DNA from: Candidatus Melainabacteria bacterium
GTDB lineage: Bacteria > Cyanobacteriota > Vampirovibrionia > Obscuribacterales > Obscuribacteraceae
Length of the DNA stretch: 56,782 bases
NCBI GenBank assembly: GCA_003153555.1
Contig: PLZS01000192.1
Span: 1 to 56,782, forward strand
Direction of reading: 5' to 3'
The notes beneath the pieces are model-generated. The model had not been told where the DNA came from. It saw only the letters and a program-made list of their open reading frames with translations, and did not search any database. Positions 14,573-23,699 of the stretch are shown here, piece after piece. Within the stretch, counting starts at the first letter, position 1. Each line of letters opens with the position of its first letter. The translations under genes were made by a program, and so were the position numbers.

Positions 14573-17242
14573 TTAATTCTTTTGACCGAATTTTGGCATT
14601 AAATCGCTGAGGCGTTTTTTAGGCTTGTCTGGTTGGTCAGGCTGGACCTCTTCCTCATCGCCGGCAAATATGTCGGGCGGACCTTGTGCCGGTTGATTAG
14701 TCGCGGCTGGCGGTTGCCCTGAACCATCATCTGCTGCCGGTGCGCCTTGCAATGATTGGGCGGCTTCTTGGAACATTTGAGCGGCCGGAGAGGTCGGCAT
14801 TGGTTGCCAGGCATCTTGATTGGCAGCAGAGCTACTTTGCCATCCAGGTAGGGGACTAGGTGCAGCTGACTGCCAGCTTGGCTGCGGAGAAGGTGCAGCA
14901 GGTGCTCCAGGTGCTTGCCAGTCCGGTTGCGGAGCTGGTTCTGGAGGTCCCCAGGTTGCCTCTTGTGGCAACGCTGATGTCGGTGGTTGCCACTCGGTTG
15001 GATTTGGAACTTCTGCGGCCGCTGGCGGCGCTGGTTGACCCGAAGTCCAGTCCGCTTGCCCAGGTGCAGTTTGAGCAGCTTGCGAGCCAGCTTGTTGTGG
15101 TTGAGCGGGCGCGGCCCAGTCGGCCTCAGGTAACGGCAATGCACTAGGCGATTCTTCTGCAACCTGTTGGGGCGCCGAACGCCAACTCTCATGAGGTTGG
15201 GGAGCGGGACCGCCTTGCCATTCAGCAGCCGTTGGTTGTGCGGGTTGCGTCTCTTGTTGTGGTTGTGTTGAGGGCTGCTGTTGCCATTCTTGTTGGGCTT
15301 GACCACCCTGCCAGGCATCTGTCTGTTGAGCTTGCCCGCCAGCCTGCCATGGATCTTCCGCGCTTGCCGGCTGCTCTGGCGGCGCAGCGGGTGCTGCTTG
15401 AGGCATCCATTCATCAGGTGATGCAGCTTGCCAGGCATCGCCTGAACTAGCGAAAGGGTCAGCAGGTTCAGCTATGGCTTGGCCAGTTGGGCTGAAGCCA
15501 GCCGGTATTTGCCCAAAGGGAGGTTCACTTTGCTGGGGCGAGGACTCAGCACCCTGTGTTGAGGCAGCAGGTGAAATTCCAGCCGGTAAAGCATGTTCGG
15601 TCGCTGACGTTGGAGCGGCAAAGGGATCCGAAGCTGGCGGCGCAAAGGGATCCGAAGCTGGCGGCGCAAATGGATCCGAAGCTGGCGGCGCAAATGGATC
15701 CGAAGCTGGCGGCGGGAACGCACTAGCTGTAGCTTGTGCGGATTCCTGTGCTGTCCATTGATTTTGTCCAGCCGCTGCTCCTGCTTGTTCAGCACCAGGA
15801 ATAGGTCCAAACGGATTTGCGCTTTGGACGGTCGCGTCAAATGTACTTGCTGGGCTGACAGCTGCTGCAGTGTCTGGTGGCGACGCCCAGCCGGGTATAG
15901 CCTCTTCTTTGTTAATTTTCGGCTCAGCCAGTTGCATTGTCGTATCAGTAACTTGTTCCGAATCTTGGGCTTGTGGTTCAGGTGCGGCCAACAAGGCTTC
16001 TGGTACGTCTGGATTGGCTCTTAAAGGAGAAGTGTTCCAACCAAGTTCGCCAAAAGCTTGTTCGAGTGTAAATTGATTGCGCTCACAGCTTTTGAGCACG
16101 ATCATCCCTTGCTCATGATTGAGAACGCCGGAGGTGATTAGGTCATTACATTTTTGCGCCGCATCGATCAAAGATTGCTCCATAACACCAGATAGCGACA
16201 GCATCTTGCCCATGATCTGAGTGTCTTTGGAACCAACACGAATCGCTTGTTCTATTTGCTTAGCGGTGATAATCCCGGATAATTGCAAAAATTGATAGAG
16301 CGGTAAAGGTTCAATTGGAGGAAGTGGCGGCTCTTCTATGACGGTAGCTTGTTTTCGCACCGACGGTTTCTTTTGCCCGATCGCGATTGCTTCGCCGACA
16401 GATACATTTTTGTTTTTGACCGTGCCCAAAAATTTGGCGGCCTCATCTTTCTTAATTGCACCGGCAGCGACCATAGCTTGTAAATCAAGGGCAGCGGTCA
16501 ACAATTCTTCTGTGATAAGCGAGGATTGCACCAGCACTTGACCGATTGGCTGCTCGTTGAGAAGCCCCACTTCTACTGCACCCATCAAATTGGGCTCATC
16601 AATAATGCCGGCTAAAACAAGCAAATCACCCAGGCGAACGGTTTCAGTTGTCGGCAACTGCATAGCGCCAGTTTCTGCAAGATATTGTTCGATTGGTATT
16701 TGTCTTTCTTTTGCCGATTTCAGTCCTTGTATTGCTTGCTCTCGACTTAATTTCTTGTCGCGAACAAAAACTTGAGCGTTTAAGGTTGCCGCCAGCATTT
16801 GTTCAGTTAGCACACCGTTAGCAATCAAAACTCTACCTAGCGGCAGCCCGATCGATTGACACTGCAAAAGGGCCGCATTTAATGAATCTATAGGCACAAT
16901 GTCGGCGGCTAACAACAGTTCACCTAGCTTATTTGTGACTGCGTCGGACTGTTGGTTCCACTTCAGTCGCTTGAAGGCGTCTTCAAGAGTTATATCTTCG
17001 GCTCCGACCATGGTCAGTGCTTTGATCACCAGAGCAAACTCGATCAGTCCATCTTTCAATAGAGACTGTGCCTGAACAGCTGCTTGCAAGTGGTGTTCAG
17101 TTAAATAGCCGGACATGATCAAGACTCGCCCCACCGGCAGCCCTTGCTGCTTGGAGATGAGCATTGCCTCGCGCAGATCTGACGCTTGAAGCAGTCCTGC
17201 ACCTGTTAGTAAATCGCCGAGTCTGACGCCGTCGGTGGTCAT
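14573..17242 (-). CDS. Tandem MshEN-like modules plus Pro/Gln/Trp-rich tail
   Basis: 889 residues without catalytic domain. The first 410 residues hold four modules of about 95 residues, each with paired motifs such as RLGDLLTGAGLL, PVGRVLIMSGYL, RLGDLLVLAGII and PLGRVLIANGVL. These follow the MshEN (GspE N-terminal) pattern, which binds cyclic di-GMP in MshE-type pilus ATPases. Residues about 430-860 are low-complexity Pro/Ala/Gln/Ser with many regularly spaced Trp (WQ) and a fourfold SDPFAPPA repeat. The tail is basic (KPKKRLSDLMPKF). No signal peptide, so probably cytoplasmic. c-di-GMP binding is inference; it might be an adaptor for pilus or secretion machinery. A gene for PilT lies elsewhere in the window. 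ATG 17242 opens directly into module 1. Confidence 0.8.
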   Translation of the reverse strand: MTTDGVRLGDLLTGAGLLQASDLREAMLISKQQGLPVGRVLIMSGYLTEHHLQAAVQAQSLLKDGLIEFALVIKALTMVGAEDITLEDAFKRLKWNQQSDAVTNKLGELLLAADIVPIDSLNAALLQCQSIGLPLGRVLIANGVLTEQMLAATLNAQVFVRDKKLSREQAIQGLKSAKERQIPIEQYLAETGAMQLPTTETVRLGDLLVLAGIIDEPNLMGAVEVGLLNEQPIGQVLVQSSLITEELLTAALDLQAMVAAGAIKKDEAAKFLGTVKNKNVSVGEAIAIGQKKPSVRKQATVIEEPPLPPIEPLPLYQFLQLSGIITAKQIEQAIRVGSKDTQIMGKMLSLSGVMEQSLIDAAQKCNDLITSGVLNHEQGMIVLKSCERNQFTLEQAFGELGWNTSPLRANPDVPEALLAAPEPQAQDSEQVTDTTMQLAEPKINKEEAIPGWASPPDTAAAVSPASTFDATVQSANPFGPIPGAEQAGAAAGQNQWTAQESAQATASAFPPPASDPFAPPASDPFAPPASDPFAPPASDPFAAPTSATEHALPAGISPAASTQGAESSPQQSEPPFGQIPAGFSPTGQAIAEPADPFASSGDAWQAASPDEWMPQAAPAAPPEQPASAEDPWQAGGQAQQTDAWQGGQAQQEWQQQPSTQPQQETQPAQPTAAEWQGGPAPQPHESWRSAPQQVAEESPSALPLPEADWAAPAQPQQAGSQAAQTAPGQADWTSGQPAPPAAAEVPNPTEWQPPTSALPQEATWGPPEPAPQPDWQAPGAPAAPSPQPSWQSAAPSPLPGWQSSSAANQDAWQPMPTSPAAQMFQEAAQSLQGAPAADDGSGQPPAATNQPAQGPPDIFAGDEEEVQPDQPDKPKKRLSDLMPKFGQKN
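15624..15719. repeat. 4 x 24-bp tandem repeat (SDPFAPPA)
   Basis: Four consecutive 24-base units beginning GGATCCGAAGCTGGCGGCG, nearly identical, in frame within the low-complexity part of the 889-residue protein. Such arrays change length by slippage, so copy number may vary among strains. Confidence 0.9.
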
Positions 17243-17318
17243 ATGTTTTCCCGCAAGTTCTAGCTATTAGAATATGCCCACTAGGGATTATAGCTAGCCA
17301 ATCAACCGTGAATCTTAA

Positions 17319-17435
17319 GTCGAGCAACTTGGGCAGTCGAGCAGCTTCGCTGCATAGACCCTCTAGAAGGCATAGACTTTCTTAGGATCAGTCGAGCAGT
17401 CCGAGCAGCTTGGCTGCAAAGGGGGCTCCTGGGAT
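17319..17435. repeat. GCAGCTTCGCTGC repeat cluster 1
   Basis: Two degenerate copies of a unit containing GTCGAGCAGCTTCGCTGCAT and a downstream CTCCT-GGAT box, at about 17335-17365 and 17389-17433. GCAGC-TTC-GCTGC is itself a hairpin. Similar units occur at 22258-22369 and, within coding sequence, at 54403-54432. They lie in the 426-base gap 17243-17668, which otherwise holds no gene. Confidence 0.65.
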
Positions 17436-17668
17436 ATATCCTCTGACCCTATGGGCATGGGCTAGTCTACATTAGTACTTTCGTTTGTGGCAAAGTGCCG
17501 TTCTCTTTGCAATAGGTGTGGGAGTGGTTAGTCACTGAATGTGGTGGCAATCCAAGCATTAGCCATTCTCGCTTGTGGCAAGCTCTATTGACCTTAAAAA
17601 TTCTCGGGGGCAATATTACGTATATACAAGCGGCAGATCCAATGTACTATCAGTGTTGACAAGCGAAA

Positions 17669-18820
17669 GTGTCTAAAATGGACAAGTTTTTTCTCTCGAT
17701 AAATAACCGTATTCTCTTACCTGTCGTGTTTCTGGGCGGCATAGTCGTCTGGTTTTTCTTGTGTGAGGCACATTACCAGAGCTATTGGAACGCAACCATA
17801 TACCGCGTTCAGACGACAGACTTCAATCTCCTCCATCACACACTGCCCTCAACGCTTTCCCAGCTAATCATTGCCGGGCGTGACGACGAAGTGCAGAACG
17901 TCTTGGACTCCAGTTTCGGTATCTTTGGTCTGGTTGTCACCGACCCTTCCGGCGAATCCATTCTTTATAAGACAAACAAGGTCTATCACCGCAAGTCGTG
18001 GCAATCAAAAGCCACACCCGAAGGTCTTCTCGCTGAGGGTAAAAAAGAACCTTTTGATGTCCTTACCGACCCTCCGCCGCTTGAGCCAGTATGGCAACAT
18101 GAATCGCCACGTGCCGAAGCTGCTGTGCGCGACGAGAACGCCTCTAACGCGGGGTCCCGTGTAATCGGTCACCTCTACTATGTTAGACCTGATCCCCCAC
18201 CTTTCTTGGAAGACCTTACGGGCTTCATCACAACCGACCCTCGTGAATTATCAGGAGCTAAGCGCGGATACCTATTTATTACGCTGACCACAATTGGTTT
18301 CAGCCTGGTTGTGATCTTGTTAGTGTTCTTGCGGCAGCGCATGGTTGAAATGCGACAGATCGAACTGAACCATATTCAGCGCGAACTAGACATCCGCAGG
18401 AAAGCCCTTGAACACCTTTCGGCGGAGTTGGTTGCCCAAAAATCTCGAAAGACTTGGCTTGAGCGCGAAGCTGATGACTCATACAAGCGCGCTCTCCATC
18501 TTAAGCAGTCACTAGAAAAATTGAGAGACTCATTGGCCCTCGTCAATGCTAACGGCATTGAGAGAAATGGTGGAGAGACTTCACAATCCATAAAAATCCG
18601 CCCAGCCGTTCATCCTCCGAGCGCGCTGCTTGAAGAAATTGAACAATTGATTCCCGCCCTCACTGACAACGCTGGTTCGCTTAAGTCACAAGCCACTTTG
18701 CTACATGATTATTGCGCCATTCTTGAACAGCGACAGGCCGAAATGAAAAACATAGTAGAAAATGCTTATACAAAGGCGCAACAAATCCCAGAGAATATTT
18801 TGGATATGTCGCCTCGTTAA
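17669..18820 (+). CDS. Two-TM sensor-like membrane protein with cytoplasmic coiled coil
   Basis: 383 residues with the topology of a sensor but no kinase, cyclase or methyl-accepting domain. TM1 is at about residues 15-35, then an extracytoplasmic part of about 170 residues that includes a PAS/CACHE-like stretch (FGLVVTDPSGESILYKT), TM2 at about 203-222, and a cytoplasmic helical tail (about 225-300, QIELNHIQRELDIRRKAL...) with a Pro-containing break near 317-322. The sensing-domain resemblance is by eye. Start GTG 17669 or ATG 17678 (three residues later); neither has a strong Shine-Dalgarno. Possibly a truncated receptor or an accessory partner of a kinase encoded elsewhere. Confidence 0.8.
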   Translation: MSKMDKFFLSINNRILLPVVFLGGIVVWFFLCEAHYQSYWNATIYRVQTTDFNLLHHTLPSTLSQLIIAGRDDEVQNVLDSSFGIFGLVVTDPSGESILYKTNKVYHRKSWQSKATPEGLLAEGKKEPFDVLTDPPPLEPVWQHESPRAEAAVRDENASNAGSRVIGHLYYVRPDPPPFLEDLTGFITTDPRELSGAKRGYLFITLTTIGFSLVVILLVFLRQRMVEMRQIELNHIQRELDIRRKALEHLSAELVAQKSRKTWLEREADDSYKRALHLKQSLEKLRDSLALVNANGIERNGGETSQSIKIRPAVHPPSALLEEIEQLIPALTDNAGSLKSQATLLHDYCAILEQRQAEMKNIVENAYTKAQQIPENILDMSPR

Positions 18821-19003
18821 GCTGGTTGCTGGTTTTACCGTTCGATGCGGACCCCGGGCATGTCCGATCACAGCGCGCAGGTGACAAGAGTGGTTGGTAC
18901 CCGTGATAAGCTTTATACCTAAGGGATTTCATACCCGTGCCGCCGCTTGTCTGGAAGGTGCGGTTAAGCGTTGTTTTGGACGTGTGGGTGAGTTTAGGAG
19001 CCT

Positions 19004-22000
19004 ATGAAACCAGCTACCGGTAAACGAAAGATGCTTTCGCTACAGGCTGTTCAAGAAGCGAGCAGCGAACCGGTCTATAGACGCGGTGTGCAGTATTACC
19101 GCCGCAAAAAAGTGCTCAAGTACGAAGAACAAGAAGGCGGCGCCAAGATTGAGGCGTTGGTGATTGGTTCCGAGCCATCTCCATACAAAGTTGAAGTCAC
19201 ACTCGATGACACCGACGCTTTTAAGGCTGTGTGCTCCTGTCCTTACTTTGAAGAAGTTTGCAAACACTCGGTGGCCGTGCTGCTGACCAGCATTGCCAAA
19301 GCAAACCCTGGCATTCGCTTTGATTTAAACGAGGATCGCCCACGCGATGGCGGCGGCGAAAGGGGACCCAAAGCCAAGGAACTCTTGGACGATCCACGTG
19401 TACCTGGAGCCGAGCGCGAAGTCAGCGATTTTACCCTTGGACTCTTGGTGCTGGAAAAACCACTGGCTTTGATTGTCGGCACAGTGCCGGACGAAGTGCA
19501 GGGCAAAGTCAATATTCTTAAGGTGCCGCCTGAAGTCTTGAACATTCTCGAACCTGATTCGCGCATGCACAAATTGGCCAAATACCTAACCAGCTTGCCG
19601 CAGACGACAAAAGGCATGGCTGGTGGCCACCGCATTCCTCGTGGTGAAGAAGGCGTCGTTATTGGCCACTTGAGCCTGTGTGCCAATTTAATCAATACAG
19701 CCGACGGTAGTGCGATTACGTTTTCGAAGACGCCGCTCAAACCTCGTATTGTTCTTTCCGAAACCGAAAGCGGAGAGTTACTTCTCAGAATCGAAGCGCT
19801 CGATGAGAGCGGCGAACCGGTCACACATCCAGTCTTTTTCTTTGGCACATCCTGCTGGGTTCTTTCACAAAATGTTCTCTACAACATTGATGTGAGCGCA
19901 CTGCATAAGCTCTTTCCGTTCTTTGATGCGCACGGTCAAATGACAGTTAAGCTGGAAGTGGTGCCAAAGTTTTTGGCTGTTGATTTGCCGATCTTCCTTA
20001 AGCGTTTAAATGTCAGGCTAGACGAAACATCAGCACCATTCCCGATCTCGATCATCGAGCCACCACGAGTGGTGATCAAGGTCTCGGAACGAAAAGCGCC
20101 TTCTACTCAACCTGGTGGCACAACCACTAACACCTTGGAAGTGTGTCTCGGCTTTGGTTATGGCAATCTGGTCATGCCATCTCGGGATGAGACAAGTGCT
20201 GTTGAAGCCGAGCAATACACCCGCACCATATCTGATACTGGACAGAGCGTCTGGGTGAAGCGCCTTTGGGAGCAAGAAAGTCAAGTACGCAGGTTCCTTT
20301 CAAACTTGCAACCACAACGCACCATAGCTGATCGATTTTTCTTTGTGGAAGAGCCGGCGCTCGATGTTTTGTATCACCTTTCTTCGGACCAATACGCTGA
20401 TTGGGACATCACTGGTCGCGAAGGCTTGAAGAACTATCTTGTCCACAAGGAACCACTCAGACTGGAAGCGAAATTGTCTTTGAAAAAGGATTCTTTCAAA
20501 TTTGATTTTGATCTCCTCACTTTTGCGGGCGATCAGGCTGTGCCGTTTGGTCTGGTTATCGAGTCGCTTTTTCGCAATCGAAATTTTCTTAAGATGCCCG
20601 ATAACATCAGTGTCAAATTGCCGACTACAACTATGCTTAGTTTGTTGAAGTCAATTGGACAGAGTAAGGATACTTCTCGTCCCCTTTATCAGGCTTTACC
20701 GATCTCCCATGCATTGGAAACGCATGACATTGGCATAGATGCTGACAAAGGCTTCCAGGAATTTATTCACCGCATTCATAATTTCAAAGAGCTAGAGCCG
20801 GTTAAAGTGCATCCGGACTTCAAGGGCGAGCTGAGAGACTATCAAAAGGAAGGCACCAATTGGTTGTCGTTCTTGAGGGAATATGGGCTTGCCGGTATCC
20901 TGGCCGATGACATGGGATTGGGTAAAACCATCCAAGCTCTGGCTCTGCTTCTCACTCATCACAAGAAGGGTAAACGCCCACCTTCTCTTGTCGTGGCGCC
21001 AACTTCAGTCGTTTATAATTGGCTTAGCGAGGCGGACAAATTCACTCCTACATTGAACACTGCTCTCTACCTCGGTCGTGATCGAGGCGAGCTCCTGAAG
21101 ATTCTCGAGAAAGACTCGGCCAAAAAGCCGGATGTGATCTTCACCACTTACGGTATCATTCGTCGCGACTACGAAATACTTAAGAACGTCCAATTCGAAT
21201 TTTTGATTTTGGATGAGGCTCAAAATATAAAAAACCCTGAATCTGTTGGGGCGATTGCTTCCAAGGCTTTGAAATCTTTCCATAGACTGGCTTTGTCAGG
21301 TACTCCGGTCGAAAACCGCTTGAAAGAATTGTGGTCGCTGTTCGATTTCCTCATGCCTGATTTTCTCAATACCTACAAAGATTTCAATGAGGTTTACGAG
21401 CGCCCGATCGAAGCTGGCATCGAAGGCGCCGGACAAAAACTGCGTAAGATCGTCCACCCGTTCATCTTGCGTCGCTTGAAGAGTCAGGTTGAGACTGAAT
21501 TGCCGGAACGTACAGATATTATCAATTTGTGCGAATTGGAAGATGATCAGCGTTCACTTTATCTGGACGTTTTGGATGAGTGTCGCCAGAAAGTATTCAG
21601 CGAGATTGCTAATCGCGGTATCAAGCGATCCTCAATATCAGTTCTTGCCGCGTTACTGCGTCTGCGTCAAGTTTGTTGCGATCCGCGTCTGCTGAAGAAC
21701 CATGAAGGCCCTGTCCCAGGCTCTGCGAAGCTAACCGCTCTGCTTCACATGATCTCTGAAGTGGTTGATGAAGGGCACAAGATCCTGATCTTCAGTCAGT
21801 TTGTCGGCATGCTTACTTTAATCCGCGCTGAACTGGAAAAGGCGAATTATACCTATGAGTATTTGGATGGACAGACTCCGGCTATTGAAAGACTTGAGCG
21901 GGTCAATCGTTTCAACGCTGATGACTCGATTCCGATTTTCTTGATCAGCTTGAAAGCTGGTGGCACGGGCTTGAACCTGACTGGAGCCGACTATGTAATC

Positions 22001-22237
22001 CACTACGACCCATGGTGGAATCCAGCTGTTGAGAACCAAGCAACTGACCGGGCTCACCGCATCGGTCAAACCAGGCACGTATTTAACTATAAATTGATTA
22101 CTCGCGGTACAGTAGAAGAGAAGATACTTGCTCTCCAGAGAAAGAAAAAGGAACTTGCAGATTTGATTATCGGCGGCGACGATAGTGTCGCCAAGGAACT
22201 GACCAAGGAAGATTTGGAATTCCTATTCTCATTCTAG
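19004..22237 (+). CDS. SNF2-family helicase with N-terminal SWIM zinc finger
   Basis: ATP-dependent DNA translocase of the bacterial RapA/SNF2 group. The SWIM finger CSCPYFEEVCKH is at about residues 77-88. A long middle region of unknown fold follows, then the Snf2 core: DDMGLGKT (about 634), DEAQNIKNP (about 736), LSGTPVENRLKELWSLFDFL, and the C-terminal helicase half with SLKAGGTGLNLTGADYVIHY and RAHRIGQT (about 1016). All motifs are complete and 1077 residues is normal for SWIM-SNF2 proteins. ATG 19004 has an AGGAG ribosome binding site. Likely works in transcription recycling or DNA repair; the exact role is unknown. Confidence 0.95.
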   Translation: MKPATGKRKMLSLQAVQEASSEPVYRRGVQYYRRKKVLKYEEQEGGAKIEALVIGSEPSPYKVEVTLDDTDAFKAVCSCPYFEEVCKHSVAVLLTSIAKANPGIRFDLNEDRPRDGGGERGPKAKELLDDPRVPGAEREVSDFTLGLLVLEKPLALIVGTVPDEVQGKVNILKVPPEVLNILEPDSRMHKLAKYLTSLPQTTKGMAGGHRIPRGEEGVVIGHLSLCANLINTADGSAITFSKTPLKPRIVLSETESGELLLRIEALDESGEPVTHPVFFFGTSCWVLSQNVLYNIDVSALHKLFPFFDAHGQMTVKLEVVPKFLAVDLPIFLKRLNVRLDETSAPFPISIIEPPRVVIKVSERKAPSTQPGGTTTNTLEVCLGFGYGNLVMPSRDETSAVEAEQYTRTISDTGQSVWVKRLWEQESQVRRFLSNLQPQRTIADRFFFVEEPALDVLYHLSSDQYADWDITGREGLKNYLVHKEPLRLEAKLSLKKDSFKFDFDLLTFAGDQAVPFGLVIESLFRNRNFLKMPDNISVKLPTTTMLSLLKSIGQSKDTSRPLYQALPISHALETHDIGIDADKGFQEFIHRIHNFKELEPVKVHPDFKGELRDYQKEGTNWLSFLREYGLAGILADDMGLGKTIQALALLLTHHKKGKRPPSLVVAPTSVVYNWLSEADKFTPTLNTALYLGRDRGELLKILEKDSAKKPDVIFTTYGIIRRDYEILKNVQFEFLILDEAQNIKNPESVGAIASKALKSFHRLALSGTPVENRLKELWSLFDFLMPDFLNTYKDFNEVYERPIEAGIEGAGQKLRKIVHPFILRRLKSQVETELPERTDIINLCELEDDQRSLYLDVLDECRQKVFSEIANRGIKRSSISVLAALLRLRQVCCDPRLLKNHEGPVPGSAKLTALLHMISEVVDEGHKILIFSQFVGMLTLIRAELEKANYTYEYLDGQTPAIERLERVNRFNADDSIPIFLISLKAGGTGLNLTGADYVIHYDPWWNPAVENQATDRAHRIGQTRHVFNYKLITRGTVEEKILALQRKKKELADLIIGGDDSVAKELTKEDLEFLFSF

Positions 22238-22257
22238 AAAAATAGAGCGAGAGATAA

Positions 22258-22369
22258 GTCGGGCAGCTTGCGGAGTCGGGCAGCTTCGCTGCACAGGCGC
22301 TCCTCGGATCGACCCCACTAGTGTGTAGGAGCCGAGCAGCTTGCTGCATAGGCCCTCCTCGGATAGACT
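22258..22369. repeat. GCAGCTTCGCTGC repeat cluster 2
   Basis: Two good copies (22274-22313 and 22329-22368) of a roughly 40-base unit with GCAGCTTCGCTGCACAGG then CTCCTCGGATCGAC, plus a partial GTCGGGCAGCTTGCGG at 22258. Same family as cluster 1. The unit ends resemble each other, and each contains a small hairpin. Confidence 0.75.
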
Positions 22370-22424
22370 ATCCTAGGACAACGAAAAAGATTCGGTTACA
22401 CTGAGCGTGCTCACCAATGGAGGA

Positions 22425-22499
22425 AATAATCGCAGACCCGTGAGTCGGGCAAAGCTGATCTGAAAGAATTCTTTCCATTTCAGCCCTGGCGCAATTATT
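22425..22499 (+). ncRNA. Candidate structured RNA (three-way junction)
   Basis: AATAATCGC (22425-22433) pairs with GCG-(CA)-ATTATT (22489-22499) as a closing stem with a two-base bulge. Inside it lie CCCG-TGAGT-CGGG (22437-22449) and GCTGA/TCAGC (22454-22458 with 22480-22484), the latter enclosing GAAAG-AATT-CTTTC. The fold ends about 60 bases before a small membrane protein gene. It fits no riboswitch family I can name. Could be a 5' UTR control element or a small RNA. Seen by eye only. Confidence 0.35.
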
Positions 22500-22558
22500 C
22501 TCTGATTGGCTAACAGCGTATGTGGTGCCTAATTAGATCAGCTCCTTTAGAGGCATAT

Positions 22559-22831
22559 ATGGCACAAAATTCTAGTATTCAAACGCTTAAAACATATGTA
22601 GAGATGATGGTCAGATACCGAATCTGGTCGATCTGCGGCATTGTCGTCCTCTGCTCTGTGATTTGGTTTTCGTCTCCTGAGAGTGGCAATCGTCAAAAGA
22701 CAGTATCAATTATCGCTGTCATGTTTTTAGTTGGATGGGCCGCTACATTTGTGGCAGTGCCGATGCTGAAGAAGCAAATAGATCAACTTGAAACAGATGA
22801 CAAACAACGAAATAGTCCCAAAAAGTGGTAG
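22559..22831 (+). CDS. Small two-TM membrane protein
   Basis: 90 residues from ATG 22559, chosen because GAGG lies 6 nt upstream; the frame is open to 22520 but the extra 13 residues are unsupported. Two membrane helices (about 22-40 and 50-70), then a charged tail (KKQIDQLETDDKQRN) probably in the cytoplasm. No recognised family. It sits downstream of a possible structured RNA and convergent with the TPR gene, 4 bases apart. Function unknown. Confidence 0.65.
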   Translation: MAQNSSIQTLKTYVEMMVRYRIWSICGIVVLCSVIWFSSPESGNRQKTVSIIAVMFLVGWAATFVAVPMLKKQIDQLETDDKQRNSPKKW

Positions 22832-22835
22832 CAAC

Positions 22836-23627
22836 CTAATCGTTCGACTTTCCAATTTCAATTTTAGTAAAAAAATCGTAGACTCTGGCGCTACCGTTTG
22901 CGAGCTTCCGAGCCGATTGCCGAGTTAGACTTTCTACTTTTGCGCGCATCTCTTTTTGATTAGCTGCCAGGCTGCGATTTCTCACAGCTTTGTCGCATTG
23001 TGGCTGTAGCTCAAGGGTTTTGTTGTAATCAGCTATCGCTCTATCGTGTTGTCCTGTCTTGTGATACGCCAGGGCGCGGCTGAAGCAGACTGTGGCATCC
23101 TGTGCATTAAGGAGAAGGGCCTGCGTGAAATCTTCAATTGTCTTTTCGTATTGCCCAAGTTCATCGTAGGCGACTGCGCGACAGATCAACGAAACAGAGT
23201 CGTTAGGATCAAGTTCAATGGCCCGAGTTAGATCGGCAATCGCTTCCGTAAAGGCTTTCATCTCGCAAAACGCTGAGGCACGCTCGGTGTAGGCAATCGT
23301 TAGACCTGAGTCGCGAGAGAGAGCTCTTGTACAATCCTTGATCACCTCTTGAGGGCGTCTCATTTTAGCAAAAATGAGAGCGCGATGAACATAACACCAT
23401 GGGTCCGAACCGTCCAGGGTGACTGCCTCATTACAATCACTTATTGCTTGATTGGTGTTGCCTAAAAGATTGTGCGCGAAAGCTCTTTGGTATAAAACTT
23501 TTGGGATATTTGGCAGCAGATCTAGAGAGCGGTCGAAGTGCTCTAGTGCCTGCTGTGGCTGTCCCAGTTTTAGACACAGCAACCCCGATGAATAGGCACT
23601 TGTAGCCTCGCTGACCGATTCTGTCAT
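22836..23627 (-). CDS. Tetratricopeptide repeat protein
   Basis: 263 residues, made of about six consecutive TPR units of 34 residues from residue 10 to 220 (e.g. AYSSGLLCLKLGQPQQALEHF, AYTERASAFCEMKAFTEAI, AVAYDELGQYEKTIEDF), then a basic helical tail. No signal peptide or membrane segment, so cytoplasmic. TPRs mediate protein-protein contacts; the partner is unknown. The ribosome binding site GGAG precedes ATG 23627. The unit spacing is regular and no repeat is broken. Confidence 0.9.
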   Translation of the reverse strand: MTESVSEATSAYSSGLLCLKLGQPQQALEHFDRSLDLLPNIPKVLYQRAFAHNLLGNTNQAISDCNEAVTLDGSDPWCYVHRALIFAKMRRPQEVIKDCTRALSRDSGLTIAYTERASAFCEMKAFTEAIADLTRAIELDPNDSVSLICRAVAYDELGQYEKTIEDFTQALLLNAQDATVCFSRALAYHKTGQHDRAIADYNKTLELQPQCDKAVRNRSLAANQKEMRAKVESLTRQSARKLANGSARVYDFFTKIEIGKSND

Positions 23628-23699
23628 TTTTTCTCCGGAATCTCTGCAACCAAGAAGTCTATATTTCTATTCTACAGTCCGATACATAATGCTGACCGA

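Noticed and set aside
22420..22500. Known riboswitch (c-di-GMP, glycine, TPP, Mn)
   Set aside because: None of the conserved core sequences I know are present; kept only as an unassigned structured RNA.
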